Shown: positions 33,857 to 44,960 of the stretch, piece by piece
Layout: every line of letters starts with the position of its first letter
How positions within the stretch are numbered: position 1 is the stretch's first letter
Made by a program: the position numbers and the translations under genes
From: Ampullaceana balthica
Lineage: Eukaryota > Mollusca > Gastropoda > Lymnaeidae
Direction of reading: 5' to 3'
NCBI GenBank assembly: GCA_944989445.1
Contig: CALYLW010000060.1
Location: 500,459-564,458, forward strand
DNA length: 64,000 nucleotides
Notes under the pieces: generated by a model
What the model was told of the DNA's origin: nothing
Database searches by the model: none
The model's input: the letters and a program-made list of their open reading frames with translations, nothing else

Positions 33857-35194
33857 GGGGATTTGGGCTGGGGAATTGCAAAATTTAATATTTGGATAAT
33901 TGTTGAATTGCAAAGTTAATTCCCAAATCGACTTAAATTCAATTTTCGGTATTGATAAAAATTACTGACTAAATATTCATCTTCCGTAGGCGTAGCATCA
34001 TTGCATGGGGGTAACGTTGACCGGTGGTTCCAGTTTCGATGTTGTTTCCCTGAAGGGTATATCGCTCACGCATGTGTCTTCACACCTGACCTCAACGGCC
34101 TTGGCGGGTTCATGAACTATCGGGTACAAGAGAGATGGTACATCCGGGGCTTCGGGAGTCAGTTCTATCAAATGCCCAATGGCTACTATGACCGTGTGTT
34201 CAGTCTCAACGTTTGCAAACTGGACAAGCGGTTGCCGACTTGAATTTTCCGTGCTCTAAAACATTGTTCATACATGTTAATATTAAACTTTGCTTTTTAT
34301 TTTTATACAAAATGTTTTCATTTATCATTTGTAATGGATTTTTTAAAAACCTATATATTCAACAAGACATGCCGATATCACATTTTTTTTATATTTCATT
34401 TTTAAACTCAGATCGTTTATTATTTTAAACTAAGGGAGAGCCAGGAAATTGGTTAATTACTTATATTTTACTGCTTTTATCTTTCAAACATGGGGAAACA
34501 TATGTAAGTTAAATTTTATTTTAAAAATTCTCTAAATAAGTTTTTATAATGATGAAAGATTTCCCCCAAAAGTTTGCTCTGTTAATTGCACTGTTGGCAC
34601 TAAAGGTCAAAGTTCAACACGTGCTGCTGTTTTCTAAAAAATTCTTTGTGTCTCTATTTTAATCGACAGATACATACATCATAAAACAATTCAATACTGA
34701 TAATTACTTCAAATAAATTCAACGTATAGTTTATGTTTACAACTATTTAATCTGTGATTTTAACTACTGCAACATTGAAATAAAAATAAAGAACTCTTTC
34801 TTAATGAAATAAGATACATGCAGCCTGAAACCGCCATAAAAAAATCGGAAAAACAAATTCCTGAAATATTTCTTCACTAAGGACTTTCGTACGGTAACGT
34901 TGAGGCAACAAGCACGAAGTTTCTCCTCATTACCATAAGTCTGAGAATCAAGCGTAAAGCTGAACATTAAGTTTGTCGATGTATTCAACAAACGACAAAC
35001 TTCAGATCACAATTCATGGTTCTAGCGAGAACTCATTTAACGGTAAAACATTCTTGAGACCAAACTTATTAATTGTATTACATTTCTAGGCTGAATTAGA
35101 CAGAGGCAGTTTAATATGATGTTTGAAATTATTACAAAACTCTCTTTAAATAAGAAGCTTTGGAATTTAGTGACATATGCGGCATGCCTTAGAG

Positions 35195-37660
35195 CAGGGG
35201 TTCCCAACATTTTTGTACTCTAGAGCACATTCTAAAATATCGGTAGGGTGGCGGGCACCACCTATTTTTAATCGACAAACTCCTTCAATAACTTCTCATT
35301 TTCCCATAATGTATTCTCTTATATTCATATTTTATTAATAAATAATAAACAAAAATGTTTCAAAATAATAAAATTACTATACTAATTGCATACATACAGA
35401 GAAATGCATTTAAAAAACGTAAGCAAAGTAAACAAAAATCACAATTACAAAGAAAACATTTTATAAAAAAATATATAATATCAATATGTCAATGTGATCC
35501 TTGGTATTGAATATCATTGGACAGTGCCTCATAATTAGGAGAGAATGTCGATAATCCTGTTAGCAAATAATCATAAAGATGCTCATCGGTGAGTCGAGAT
35601 CTATATTTTAATTTTATTAAGTTCATGTTTGAAAACAATGATTGGCATAAATATGTCCAACCGAAAAATGATTCAATTTTATATGCAGCTTTTTTCAAAA
35701 ATGGGAACTTTTTCTCTGTCCACTGTATTCCAAAAGTCCTCTGATATTAAGGATTTTAGCAAAATATCATTCTTAAGGTCCACAATTTCTAACTCTAATT
35801 CTGCTGTCTTACCTTGAAACAAAATCTGCAATACATGCTGCCATTTTCATTACATTTATTTGGCAAGTAAAAGGATTGATACAGAATGAAACAATTGGCT
35901 CGATATGTGTAAACTGCAAAAATCTGTCTTCAAACTGTTTTTTTAACACTTGAAGATGCTTAATAAATAATTACCCGTTTAATTCATTACTACCTAGCAT
36001 TTTCTTCATATGTGGTAAATGCACGAGAGAATTAATCTGCAGATGTAATCTCAAAAAATCCAAATAAGCTTTTAATGACTTTACAGAGCTTATCATTTCA
36101 GCTATGTTTTTGTCTTTCCCCTGCAACTACAAATTTAAAGAATTCAATTTTTCCATGTTTGTCAGAAGTACCAATTCAATCAGCCAGTAAGAGTCAGCTA
36201 GTTCATCATAATTTTCCTTTTTATCGTTTATGAAGCCAACGTGTTTCAGTATTCAGAATAAGATCATGTTCTTTATCTTCAGTATCTTCTAACGGGGCCT
36301 TGAAAAGTCGGTGTTGCACAGGAGCTGCTCGAATGGAATTGATTATTTTTAAAACTATTTTCATAACGTGTTCAAATGGCAATATTTTACAACACAGAGC
36401 TTTCTGATGGATAATACAGTGGTAGGACATACAGTTTGAAAATGATTTATCCTTCTTGCAGATGGCAAAAAATCCATTGTTTTTACCTACAATTGCTGAT
36501 GCCTCATCGGTGGTTATCAGATAGCTTGTGCAAATGCATATTTATTGACCTGGCGTGTGTTCTGAATGTATTGTAAATATCTTCACCCTTTGTCTTACCT
36601 TTCTTATGTAATATTTGCAACATATCCTCTTTTACTGTGAAGTTACTAAATACCATTTTCGCCATAACTGCTAACTGTGCGGTATCTGTAATATCTGTTG
36701 ACTCGTTGATTGGTAGCGAGAACCATTCACATATTTCCAAGTCAGTCTTTAACTGAGTTTGTATGTCTGTTGAAATTGCATGTATTCTTCTTGTGACGGT
36801 GTTATTTGACAACTGTAAGTCTTGTATTACTAAGACAATCTCACGTTTGTTAGAAAGTCAATCAAACAAACAATCGGCACTAGTCAAAAATAGTTCCTTA
36901 AACAACTCACCATCAATGAAAGGTTTCTGCTTTTTTGCGTGCATGTGAGAAATTTTGAAAGAAGCAATGGTGGCCTTTTTAGAATTTTCCAAATGTCTAA
37001 TGAAATAGTCTGTTGTGCAGTTAGACTTGATTTTAGTTGACATATTTTTTTCTTTCTTACTTCAGATTTAAGTGAATAATTCACATCAAAAGTGGCATGA
37101 ATTGTCTGAAAGTGTTGTTCAACATTATGTTTTTTTGGCACTTCAGTGCTAATACTACACAACAAACAAATGCATGTATTTTTCATATTAACGAAACAAT
37201 GTAATTCCTCCCAGTCAGTGTTAAAATTATAGGTTCGTTGTCTTTTACTCGGCCCACTCATTTTAGGAATAACAAAATAAAAAATAAATAGTAATTGAAA
37301 TACAATATAATATCAAAGTTATAGCGCAAGTCTGAAATACATCATATGCATAAATGTATTATAACAAGGACTATAACTATCCCCACAATCATAATAGATT
37401 ATCTCTTATTAAGATAATATATTACGCACCTCGCTTTTTTAGCCCGTTAAAACTTTTCAGAAGGAATATTGCAAATATACGAACGTATTTAATAAACCTA
37501 GGCACTCATGAAAATTAAAACTCTAAAAAATAAATAAAACTAATGCGCATTTTCAATTAATGATTACGAAAAAATTCTGTCTCTGTCGAATAGTAGCGGG
37601 CAGATACGAATCGTTCCACGGGCGCCATGGTGCCAACGGGCACGGGGTTGGGAACCTCTG
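35195..37660 (-). mobile_element. hAT transposon, 2466 bp, with 8-bp target duplication
   Basis: Termini CAGGGGTTCCCAAC (35195-35208) and GTTGGGAACCTCTG (37647-37660) are inverted repeats with one mismatch. They are flanked by the direct 8-bp duplication CCTTAGAG at 35187-35194 and 37661-37668. Unit B has the empty site with a single CCTTAGAG at 51892-51899. An 8-bp target duplication and CAG...CTG ends are diagnostic for hAT elements. It carries a decayed transposase gene on the minus strand. Confidence 0.95.
35487..37261 (-). pseudogene. hAT transposase pseudogene (ZBED5/GTF2IRD2-like lineage)
   Basis: Minus-strand reading from 37261 gives a BED-like N-terminus (SGPSKRQRTYNF, CLLC, VEQHFQTIH), then the catalytic-region segment SLPINESTDITDTAQLAVMAK near 36720. 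The C-terminal dimerisation region follows (FFGWTYLCQSLFSNMNLIK, SRLTDEHLYDYL) down to 35489. This order is typical of the hAT transposases domesticated in vertebrates as ZBED5/FAM200/GTF2IRD2-type genes. Several frameshifts and stops break it, so it cannot make an active enzyme. It is confined within the element's inverted repeats. Confidence 0.85.
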
Positions 37661-37990
37661 CCTTAGAGACACAGTTGAGCACGGAGCGAGGTTTACAATT
37701 GTTGAATCTTAAAATAACTATTCAAATATTTTTATCTGTCTGGCAGTCATTGTGAATCTAAAACATCGTATTTTCCTATCTGTATTGAGATGAAATGTGC
37801 ACCATTAGAATTACTGATAATTATAAATGTTAAGATTTTAAAAAAATATATTTAACGTTCCTTTGTTAACGGCTGTTCATACTGAGCTCTTTAAGACTTA
37901 AAGAACTGACCCAACAATAAAATGTACAATCCAAGCACAATCTAATATTTAAAATTAAAGAGTAATTCTTATTGCATACTTGAAAACATA

Positions 37991-37998
37991 TGCTAAGG
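37991..37998. other. Empty target site for the unit-B hAT MITE
   Basis: TGCTAAGG here corresponds to the AGCTAAGG duplicated on both sides of 52226-52432 in unit B, with matching flanks (tgaaa-cat before, gtttgtgagttt after). It shows the ancestral unoccupied state. Confidence 0.85.
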
Positions 37999-38049
37999 CG
38001 TTTGTGAGTTTCGAATCACGTCGCTGATATAACATCTTTGATATAACAT

Positions 38050-38905
38050 CTTTGATAGTCAAAACAACGTTTTTGACTATAAATCCCTAATATATGATAC
38101 ATAACTAAAAATATTGATTATATTCAAACACGGCAAAGATATACAGCCTAAAACTGAGTGAATTCTGCCTGGTGTTAAACACGAAATGTGGTCATCGATG
38201 GGTGGCGCGAACTCAAGTGACCCGTAAAATGTAAACAATAGCTACCGCTACATTAAGTTTTATATAGATAAACTAAAAATGCATTAATTTCATTACGGTA
38301 CATTCGATCGATCTGAAATTTTGATAAGATGCATTGTTAGGTGACATAAGTCTATGTGCAACATTACAGCTCGATAGCATTATGGGAAGTGTGTCATTTT
38401 ATACTTTCTTTTTTCCGCACGCCCGTTTGCCCGACGACGAACGACACGATTTCGAAGTTAATATAAGGGCTTTAAGAACAAAGTTTTTGACTATAAATCC
38501 CTTATATATGAGACATAACTAAAAGTATTGATTATGTTCAAACGCGACAAACATTTACAGACTGAATTCGACTTATGTCCCCTGGCTTGAAAACCGGGGA
38601 GAAGGGGGTCTGGACAGTGATGTGTGGCGTTAACGCGTGAACTCAACTGACACGTGGAATAAAAACAATAACAAACTGTTAAATTCAATTACATATGTTA
38701 TGTAGTGATAAACTAAAAATGCATTAATTTAATTACGGTACATCCGATCGATCTGAAATTTTGATACGATGCATTGGTAGGTGACACAAGTCTATGTGCC
38801 AAATTTCAGTTCAATAACATTATGGGAAGTGTGTGATTTTTTACTTTTGTTTTTCCGCCTGCGAACCCAAGACAGAGGCGGCGAAGTGAATGTAACAGAT
38901 TTACT
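38050..38905 (+). repeat. Two family A repeats in tandem
   Basis: Copy 1 runs from about 38062 (gtttttgactataaatccct) to 38476 (gaagttaatataagggcttt). Copy 2 follows at once from about 38479 to 38905. Both have the 'gatcgatctgaaattttgata-gatgcatt' core and the 'gggaagtgtgt' block. They are absent from the matching place of unit B (after 52478), so they arrived after the duplication. Confidence 0.7.
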
Positions 38906-38989
38906 AACTATTCTCAAGAAGATTGGAATATATTGAAATAAAATATTTTTCGTGTTTGAATGCATAAATAAATATATTAATAAATGTAT

Positions 38990-39022
38990 GTGTGTGTGTG
39001 TGTGAGTGCGCGCGCGTGTTTG
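38990..39022. repeat. (TG)n/(CG)n microsatellite
   Basis: Short TGTGTG...GCGCGCG tract, with a counterpart at 53395-53422 in unit B, so it predates the duplication. Confidence 0.8.
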
Positions 39023-39654
39023 GGTTTGAGTGGTTACTGTCTAAGCGAATATGTAGTCTAACACTTTATTAAAGTATGTAACGAAAAGTTCAATATGTTA
39101 ACTTTTGAAAAGATGGAGCGAAAAAAAAGATAATATCGTGGCGATTCATTTACATTAAATTATATGTTTATTTTTTCTAAAATAATGTTTTTTTTTACAA
39201 AAGAAGTTTAAATTACTGTACTTAACATAAAGAATTTGATCTCCATAGGTTTCCGGGTTCAAATACATCACAGGAAATTGCACATAATAAAAAATAAAGA
39301 AAAAAATTGTGTGGGGGGGGGGAGAAACCACCCACTGAAAACAGAAAGAAAAGAATGAATTCTTGGGTAACACTTCCCGGACCGGAACTGTGGCCTTGTA
39401 AAATAAAGAACTTCACGCTCCAGTGGAGCCTAGCTTGCCAGGTACAATACACATAATTTTCACTAGAGCAGAATTGCCAGGCTGGCAAGTTGTCGAGTTG
39501 TTTGGTACATTTAAGTGTTACAGTGTCTGAGGTAAGTCCTCTACATGCATTACTGTAGGACTGCGTTAATTAACAGTTTGTAAGCACTGAATCCTTCAAT
39601 TATGTGATATTCTATGTGTGTTTAAGTGTTTGCAAAATATTAGAAGCATGTTAC

Positions 39655-39835
39655 ATTTAAGCTGCATGGCTGCGTGGCTTCGCAAATACCTGACCGACTC
39701 CGCGAAGCGGTTTAGAATTACCGTTAGGCAAAGTTTGATTAGGAAAATAAAATATCTCTCTTGTGAGGTGTAAAATTTAACACACAAAAATGGAGGCAAG
39801 GCAACTTTGTTTTAATTTTGCACACGGACCATCGA
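39655..39835. mobile_element. Family D MITE, diverged copy
   Basis: Shares 'aagctgc-tggctgcg-ggc', 'gactccgcgaagcggtttagaattaccg' and 'ttttgcacacggaccatcga' with 24543-24729. The counterpart at 55075-55275 is in unit B, so this insertion predates the duplication. Confidence 0.6.
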
Positions 39836-40372
39836 TCAAGAAATCGTATTTTGCAAAATGCTGCTCAACTACGTCATCATGTTTACACGTATTTGTCAAC
39901 ATTTTAGTGCATGTAACTTACACTTGATTAATCACTTACAATTTTGGATATTCATCGCTATAAGGAATTGTATCTTTATTTTATGTAGTAAAACCTATTT
40001 CTAATGGAATAGTGACCTCAATAACGACATGGGTCAAATGGTATTTTACCTGCCGTAATTAATTGAAATAAATTTTGTTTCTTTAACGTTACACTTGGTT
40101 GCAAAGCAATAGCTAAATTTGATATTTATCATCAAATTCTACTAAAATGATGTTGAATTCAATCTAAATCTCAACCACATATTAAAACATCACCTTAACT
40201 ATATTTTTTTAAAGATACATAATCGATCAAAGAATATTTCTCTATATTTTGCCTAGCAGCCTTGCCAAACGTGCCATTATACATATAATTACATTTATAC
40301 AATCTGTTTCAGAGAAAAATTTATTTAATTTTCATTCACACCTCGATTGCTTTCGCCCACCAGATAAAGACG

Positions 40373-41206
40373 ATGAAGCACTCCGTTGTTTTGACGTTGT
40401 TGACCATCATTGGTGCCTTGAATGTCGTCATGGGGGATGTAGACTGGGCGACAAGCCTGCAGGCCGAGTGGACATTTTCATGCACCAACGACACCACGTT
40501 AAAAATACTACAGTCGTCAAACATAGCCGGTTATCATGACAGGCAGTGGAACTTTGGGTGTGGTGGCATTGACGCCAAGCTCAAGGGCGCCCCTTGTGAA
40601 TGGAGCGCCTACGCCAACGACTTCAACCAACTGTTTAACTTCCAGTGTCCTAATGATGGCGTTATAACAGGTATTCAGAAGATGGAGGATGTTTTGGGGG
40701 TTGCGAAATGAATGTGTTTGTCTAATTTCAAGACAATTATTTGTGCTTAATAAAAAAAATAATTCCGGTACAATTAAAATACACGTACGTACATTTTGAA
40801 GCGTATGTATACTTTATTATAAAGTATGCTCCTTTACTTTAATGATTGAATCTAATTTTTGTTTTAAAAATGTAGCTGCGATAATCAACTTTGAACTATT
40901 CTTAAAATGTCACAATTTAATGTACTTTGTTTTTCTGTTCTAGGTCTGGCATCTTACTTCTACAGCAGTGACAGGAGGTACCAGTTCCTCTGCTGTTTCC
41001 CTACTGGGTACATCGCCCATGCTTGCCAGTTCACCCCCTACATCAATTCTCTAGGGGGCTTCATGAACTACCGCCGACCAGACTACTGGTACATCCGTGG
41101 CTTTAGCAGCTATTGGGGTACTGGCAGTAACGGACATTATGACCGTTCGTTCGGACTGAACATCTGCAAGCTGGACAAACTTATCGCATCTAACTGTTCG
41201 GCGTAA
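40373..41206 (+). CDS. DPT6: dermatopontin-family secreted protein, 186 aa
   Basis: Coding exons 40373-40670 and 40944-41206, with a phase-1 intron (ATAACAG|GTATTC ... TTCTAG|GT). The ATG lies 9 nt after CGCCCACCAG, a likely acceptor for an upstream leader exon. A signal peptide of about 21 residues (SVVLTLLTIIGALNVVMG) precedes the mature protein. Motifs: DRQWNFGC, PCEWSAYANDFNQLFNFQC, then in exon 2 RRYQFLCCFPTGYIAHAC, FMNYRRPDYWYIRGFSS and NICKLDKLIASNCSA. Nine mature cysteines: the eight-cysteine family set plus one near the C-terminus, which also lies in an NCS sequon. The unit-B duplicate is DPT8. No lesion is visible, so both are probably functional. AATAAA is at 41334. Confidence 0.92.
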
Positions 41207-41844
41207 TTGATATCTCAGCTCTCGCTTGGATTCCTTCCAATAACTAACGATGTGAATATTTCCAGATTGTAAAAGATTACATTAGATTTTATAACTCATG
41301 AGAAGAAAAATTTGTATAACAGGCAGGCTTTGAAATAAATACATGCTTTGAATTTTAAAGTAAATTTAATTTCACCATGTTTTTACAATCATTTTCTTGT
41401 AAATATATATTTTAGCTACTTTAGTTATTTCCTACATTATTATAAGAAAAAGTATTAATTTTTTTATAGGGCCCATAAATCTTTTAAAATTTGGTATGAA
41501 AAACAATGTACGGACAAGATTGGTAAATATTTCTCTCATTGTTGAAGTCAAATGTTTCTTTTTTTATTGTTCAGCTCACGCTTTAAGTCAAATAATTGGT
41601 GTAATTAAAAACTTTTAAAAATTTTTTGTCTGGTCTTTGTCTTAATTTAACGAGTGATGAATGAGTCAAATAATAAAGCTTATCGCGATTTGTTCTATAA
41701 TATTTCTATACGAGCAACAAAGCCCGTCCAAGGACGTTCCGCCACCGTTCGGTGGCATGTTGTAACTCCTCTCCAACAGCCGTATCGACCGGCATTACAT
41801 GTGCATCGCGTCAAAAATACTATTCATTATAGTTAAAATAAATA

Positions 41845-42080
41845 ACTCTTAAAAACAGAGCTTTTTGCTATAAATCCCAACGCGCATAACTCAAAATAAA
41901 GTCTTGGAAGAAATACTGCACCAAAAATAACTCATTTTAAACGTCCGCGTAAATGGCGTAAACGTGTTCAATATGATTGGCTGTAGGAGTCATATGTGTT
42001 TGAGGAACCAATCGCTATAGATGACCAGACAGAACGGACAGAAAGGACAGAAACTTGCCTTTTATTATATAAGGATTTGT
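41845..42080 (+). repeat. Family A-related repeat, diverged and shortened
   Basis: Left end 'aaaacagagctttttgctataaatccc' and right end 'gacagaaaggacag...ttatataaggattt' resemble family A termini, but the core differs. Unit B lacks it between 57240 and 57270. The preceding 41690-41840 also has no unit-B counterpart and may belong to the same insertion. Confidence 0.5.
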
Positions 42081-42371
42081 CTATATACTGTTGACCCACT
42101 AACAATAAAATTATTATTCTACTATCTATGTATTTATTATTGGGTTTGGTGTGTTTATTTGATGGCAATACTTGGTAGTGCAGCTTATCAATGGTAACAG
42201 CGTCTGAATGTAATGGGGAGGGAGGCAATAGACAAGGCTGTAAGAGTTGTCGCCTCTAATGTACCTTTAGGAATTTGTTTGAGCCACTGATTGTCCTTGG
42301 CTAGAACGAGCAGCTCCTGTGTTGTGTTCTTGTTTATATGAGCCAAAACTGATTGTCCTGGCCTCGTCGTT

Positions 42372-42379
42372 GTCTAGAG
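42372..42379. other. Empty target site for the second unit-B hAT MITE
   Basis: A single GTCTAGAG in the context cgttgtctagagagtcta. In unit B the same octamer flanks 58346-58672 on both sides. Confidence 0.88.
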
Positions 42380-42710
42380 AGTCTATGGGGAAGAGAGTCA
42401 ATTGTCTGTTTAATGATGATACAACAGTGGACCAGCTCATATTTTTAGTTTGATTGACATGAGTAGCCTGAGCAAACGTCGGCCTTGTTCCAGCGTTTAA
42501 ATGTCAGAGCTTCATATGGTTGTATAGTCTTTTAACAAACAAATGGGCCATTTTACATACACAAACATTTGTTATCACATAATTTCTATTGAAATAAATT
42601 TATGTTTCAAGGAATGCCATTAGTTATAAAAATTGCCTTGTTTACCATAAAAATGAATTTTTAAGATAAGAAATAGCTGTCTGAAAAAAGCTCTCTAGGA
42701 AAGTAAATCT

Positions 42711-42747
42711 CTCTCTCTCTCTCTCTCTCTGTCTCCCCCTCTCTCTA
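42711..42747. repeat. (CT)n microsatellite
   Basis: About 37 bp of CT repeats; unit B has only tctctctct near 58980, so the tract grew in unit A. Confidence 0.85.
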
Positions 42748-42938
42748 ATGTAACGAATTCCTTGTCTAAGATAACAAAACAAAAACTATATCAAATAACA
42801 CAATTTTCCAAAAATATAAAAATTGCTGGCTGAGAATACAAATTGCTAAGAGACCGAATCTTAAACATAACTAAATGTTACCTGTCACAACTAAAATATT
42901 TGTTTTTAAACGAATGAAGACGTTTTGCAGTATAAGGA

Positions 42939-43124
42939 TAACTCATCACTAGAGTCAGATGATCAGATGTCTAGTTTTTAGCTTAGCTCATCCTTGGCCG
43001 TAACTCATCACTAGAGTCAGATGATCAGATGTCTAGTTTTTAGCTTAGCTCATCCTTGGCCGTAACTCATCACTAGAGTCAGATGATCAGATGTCTAGTT
43101 TTTAGCTTAGCTCATCCTTGGCCG
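42939..43124. repeat. 62-bp tandem repeat, three near-perfect copies
   Basis: The unit TAACTCATCACTAGAGTCAG...CTCATCCTTGGCCG begins at 42939, 43001 and 43063. Unit B has a single diverged version near 59180-59245, so this is a recent triplication in unit A. Confidence 0.9.
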
Positions 43125-43180
43125 TTAAACACAAGTCATGTGAATTATTTATTTTCAATAGAAACTAATTATTGCTAGTA

Positions 43181-43788
43181 CAGTTGTATCTCTAGATACG
43201 AAATTAATCCGTTACGGGGTGGTTTTCGTATATTGGCTTCGTATCTCGAACAAAGTTTTACATGTAAATTAATTAATCCGTCAAAACCACACAGAAACAA
43301 CACTAGAAATGGAAAATATCATGGTAAACTATAAAAAAGAAGGATTCTTCAATCCTATAAAGTATACATTATAAAACAACAAATAATAATAATAAAACAA
43401 TGAAAATAGAAGAAAATAAAAACACAATAATAGGTATGCAAATATGAAATTTTACCTTTCGATTGAAGCGATTAATTATCAACTTCTTTGAAGCCATGAC
43501 CATAAAAATACGCTTTTCCAAAGATTTCACGATAATTTTTACATCAACACCAAACCAACTACACAGTAAATAAAGCATGAATGACACGCCTGAACACATA
43601 GCAGTAGCGTAGAAATAGAGCTGGAATTGACCAATAGGTGGCACGTTGACGTCACGTTATTTCCAATGTTGTCAGCTGTTTTGTTGTATCTTGGATTTTT
43701 TCCACAACTTTGAGAAAAATTATTCCAGTTGCCTTTTGTATCTTTGAATATTCGAATCTTGCAGCATTTATATCTAGAGGTACCACTG
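43181..43788. mobile_element. Tc1/mariner- or Tigger-like MITE, 608 bp, TA target
   Basis: Ends CAGTTGTATCTCTAGATA and TATCTAGAGGTACCACTG are imperfect inverted repeats, flanked by TA at 43179-43180 and 43789-43790. Unit B has a single TA at 59297-59298 with matching flanks (actaattat-g-tag before, tta-g-cagtga-gtc after), giving the empty site. A 91-codon minus-strand frame inside has no intact transposase domain. Confidence 0.88.
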
Positions 43789-43889
43789 TATTAAGACAGT
43801 GATGTCAAGGCTCTCAAGAAAACAAGTGAGATAAAAAAAATGAGGGTAAACTATAAAAAAAACCAGGGATCACTTAATGGATTCTTCTC

Positions 43890-44782
43890 TGTACTGCTTC
43901 GATACGCATTCAAGGATAGCAGTGATCAAATCTGGTTACACACAAGAGCTGATGGAGGACTTTTCAACACTGCCCACCTCTGAGCCAAAATTAAAACGAC
44001 AGATGTCCTGATTAGTGAGTACTCTTTTCGGATGATGCGGCACTAACAGCACACACAGAAACTGGTTTGCAACAACTAGTGTCAAGCTTCTCCAACACCT
44101 GCAAAGAATTTGGTATGCAAATCAACTTGAAAAAGACAAACGTCATGTCCCAAGACACACGTTCTCCTCCTACCATCAATATCGACAGTGAAAAGTTGGA
44201 GGTTGTGGACAGCTTCACATTCTTGGGGTCAACGGTCTCCAATGCACTGTCTATCGAGGACAAAATAAACAGTATAATTGGCAAGGCAGCTGCCACAATG
44301 GCTAAACTAAATAAACGGATATGGCAAGACACCAAGCTAACGGAGAAAACCAAACTGTGTGTCTATCCAGACTGCGTCATTAGTACGCTGCTATACGGGA
44401 GCGAGACATGGACCACTTATACATTACAATAGCGCAAGCTTAACAGCTTTGTATCCTTGGCATTAAATGGCAAGGCAAAGTGCCAAATAGTGAGGTCCTG
44501 ATGCGTGCCAATATCCAAAGCATGTTCTCAATCCTTAGTGAAAGACGCCTGAGATGGCTGGACACGTAAAAAGAATGAACCCTGGCCACATCCCCAAGGA
44601 CCTCATATACGGAGAACTTGCATCGAGAAAGAGGAAGACAGGTAACCCACGTCTGCGATTTAAAGCTGGCCGCCAAAGGGACATGAAAGCAACGTATTCT
44701 GGCTGCTTTCAGGGGGTGAACTCGGCACGTGAAATTGAACTACAGCAGACGGATACAGATGCTTATATGCAGATAAATTAAA
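43890..44782 (+). mobile_element. 5'-truncated LINE, ORF2 C-terminal part
   Basis: Reads, with frameshifts, LLRYAFKDSSD, TRADGGLFN, then 44067-44432 with NLKKTNVM, VDSFTFLGSTVSN and STLLYGSETWTTY, then 44554-44781 with GHVKRMNPGHIPKDLIYGEL. This is the reverse-transcriptase thumb and C-terminal region of a non-LTR retrotransposon (FLGS, LLYG.E.W, GHV.RM..., DLIYGEL). Unit B lacks it, so it inserted after the duplication. Stops and frameshifts show it is dead. Confidence 0.82.
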
Positions 44783-44784
44783 AA

Positions 44785-44960
44785 ATGCAATAATTTAATT
44801 GCGTTACATTCGATCGATCTGAAATTTTAAGACAATGTATTTACATCCAAGATCTATGTGTGGTAAAATTTTGATCTCTTTAGGACCATCAGAAATCGTT
44901 CAATTTTATATTGGCAAATTCGAAAAATTGCGGACGGACACGAAAGCAAGTTAATAACGT
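44785..44960 (+). repeat. Family A-related repeat fragment
   Basis: Shares 'tgcaataatttaattgcgttacattcgatcgatctgaaatttt' and 'ggtaaaattttgatctctttaggaccatcag' with the reverse-strand copy at 17255-17475. Confidence 0.55.

Larger units (their letters stand above)
32933..34243 (+). pseudogene. DPT5: dermatopontin-family gene with a 1-bp frameshift in exon 1
   Basis: Paralogue of DPT7 by segmental duplication. Exon 1 would be 32933-33228 (296 nt, against 295 in DPT7) and exon 2 33990-34243, with intact donor (GACAG|GTGAGT) and acceptor (CCGTAG|GC). In exon 1 the C-run at 33009-33013 has five C where DPT7 has four. This shifts the frame after the codons for DVNWMTP and leads to a stop at 33053-33055. 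Downstream the family frame resumes from 33057 (DRQWTFTC, NASCEWS, NFQCPDEGVVTG), and exon 2 is intact (FQFRCCFPEGYIAHAC, YIRGF, NVCKLDK). It is either a young pseudogene or an intact gene with a homopolymer sequencing error; one lesion only favours recent origin or error. An ATG at 33057 could give a form without signal peptide. Poly(A) candidate ATTAAA is at 34282. Confidence 0.85.

Noticed and set aside
33675..33919. Open frames of poly(His-Thr) and poly(Cys-Val)
   Set aside because: Translation of the (TG)n/(CA)n microsatellite in the DPT5 intron.
36221..37261. Minus-strand frames as a domesticated ZBED-type host gene
   Set aside because: They lie within intact hAT terminal repeats and target duplications, are broken by frameshifts, and are absent from the paralogous unit.
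43369..43644. 91-codon minus-strand frame with a hydrophobic end
   Set aside because: Contained in the 43181-43788 MITE, absent from unit B, no recognised domain.
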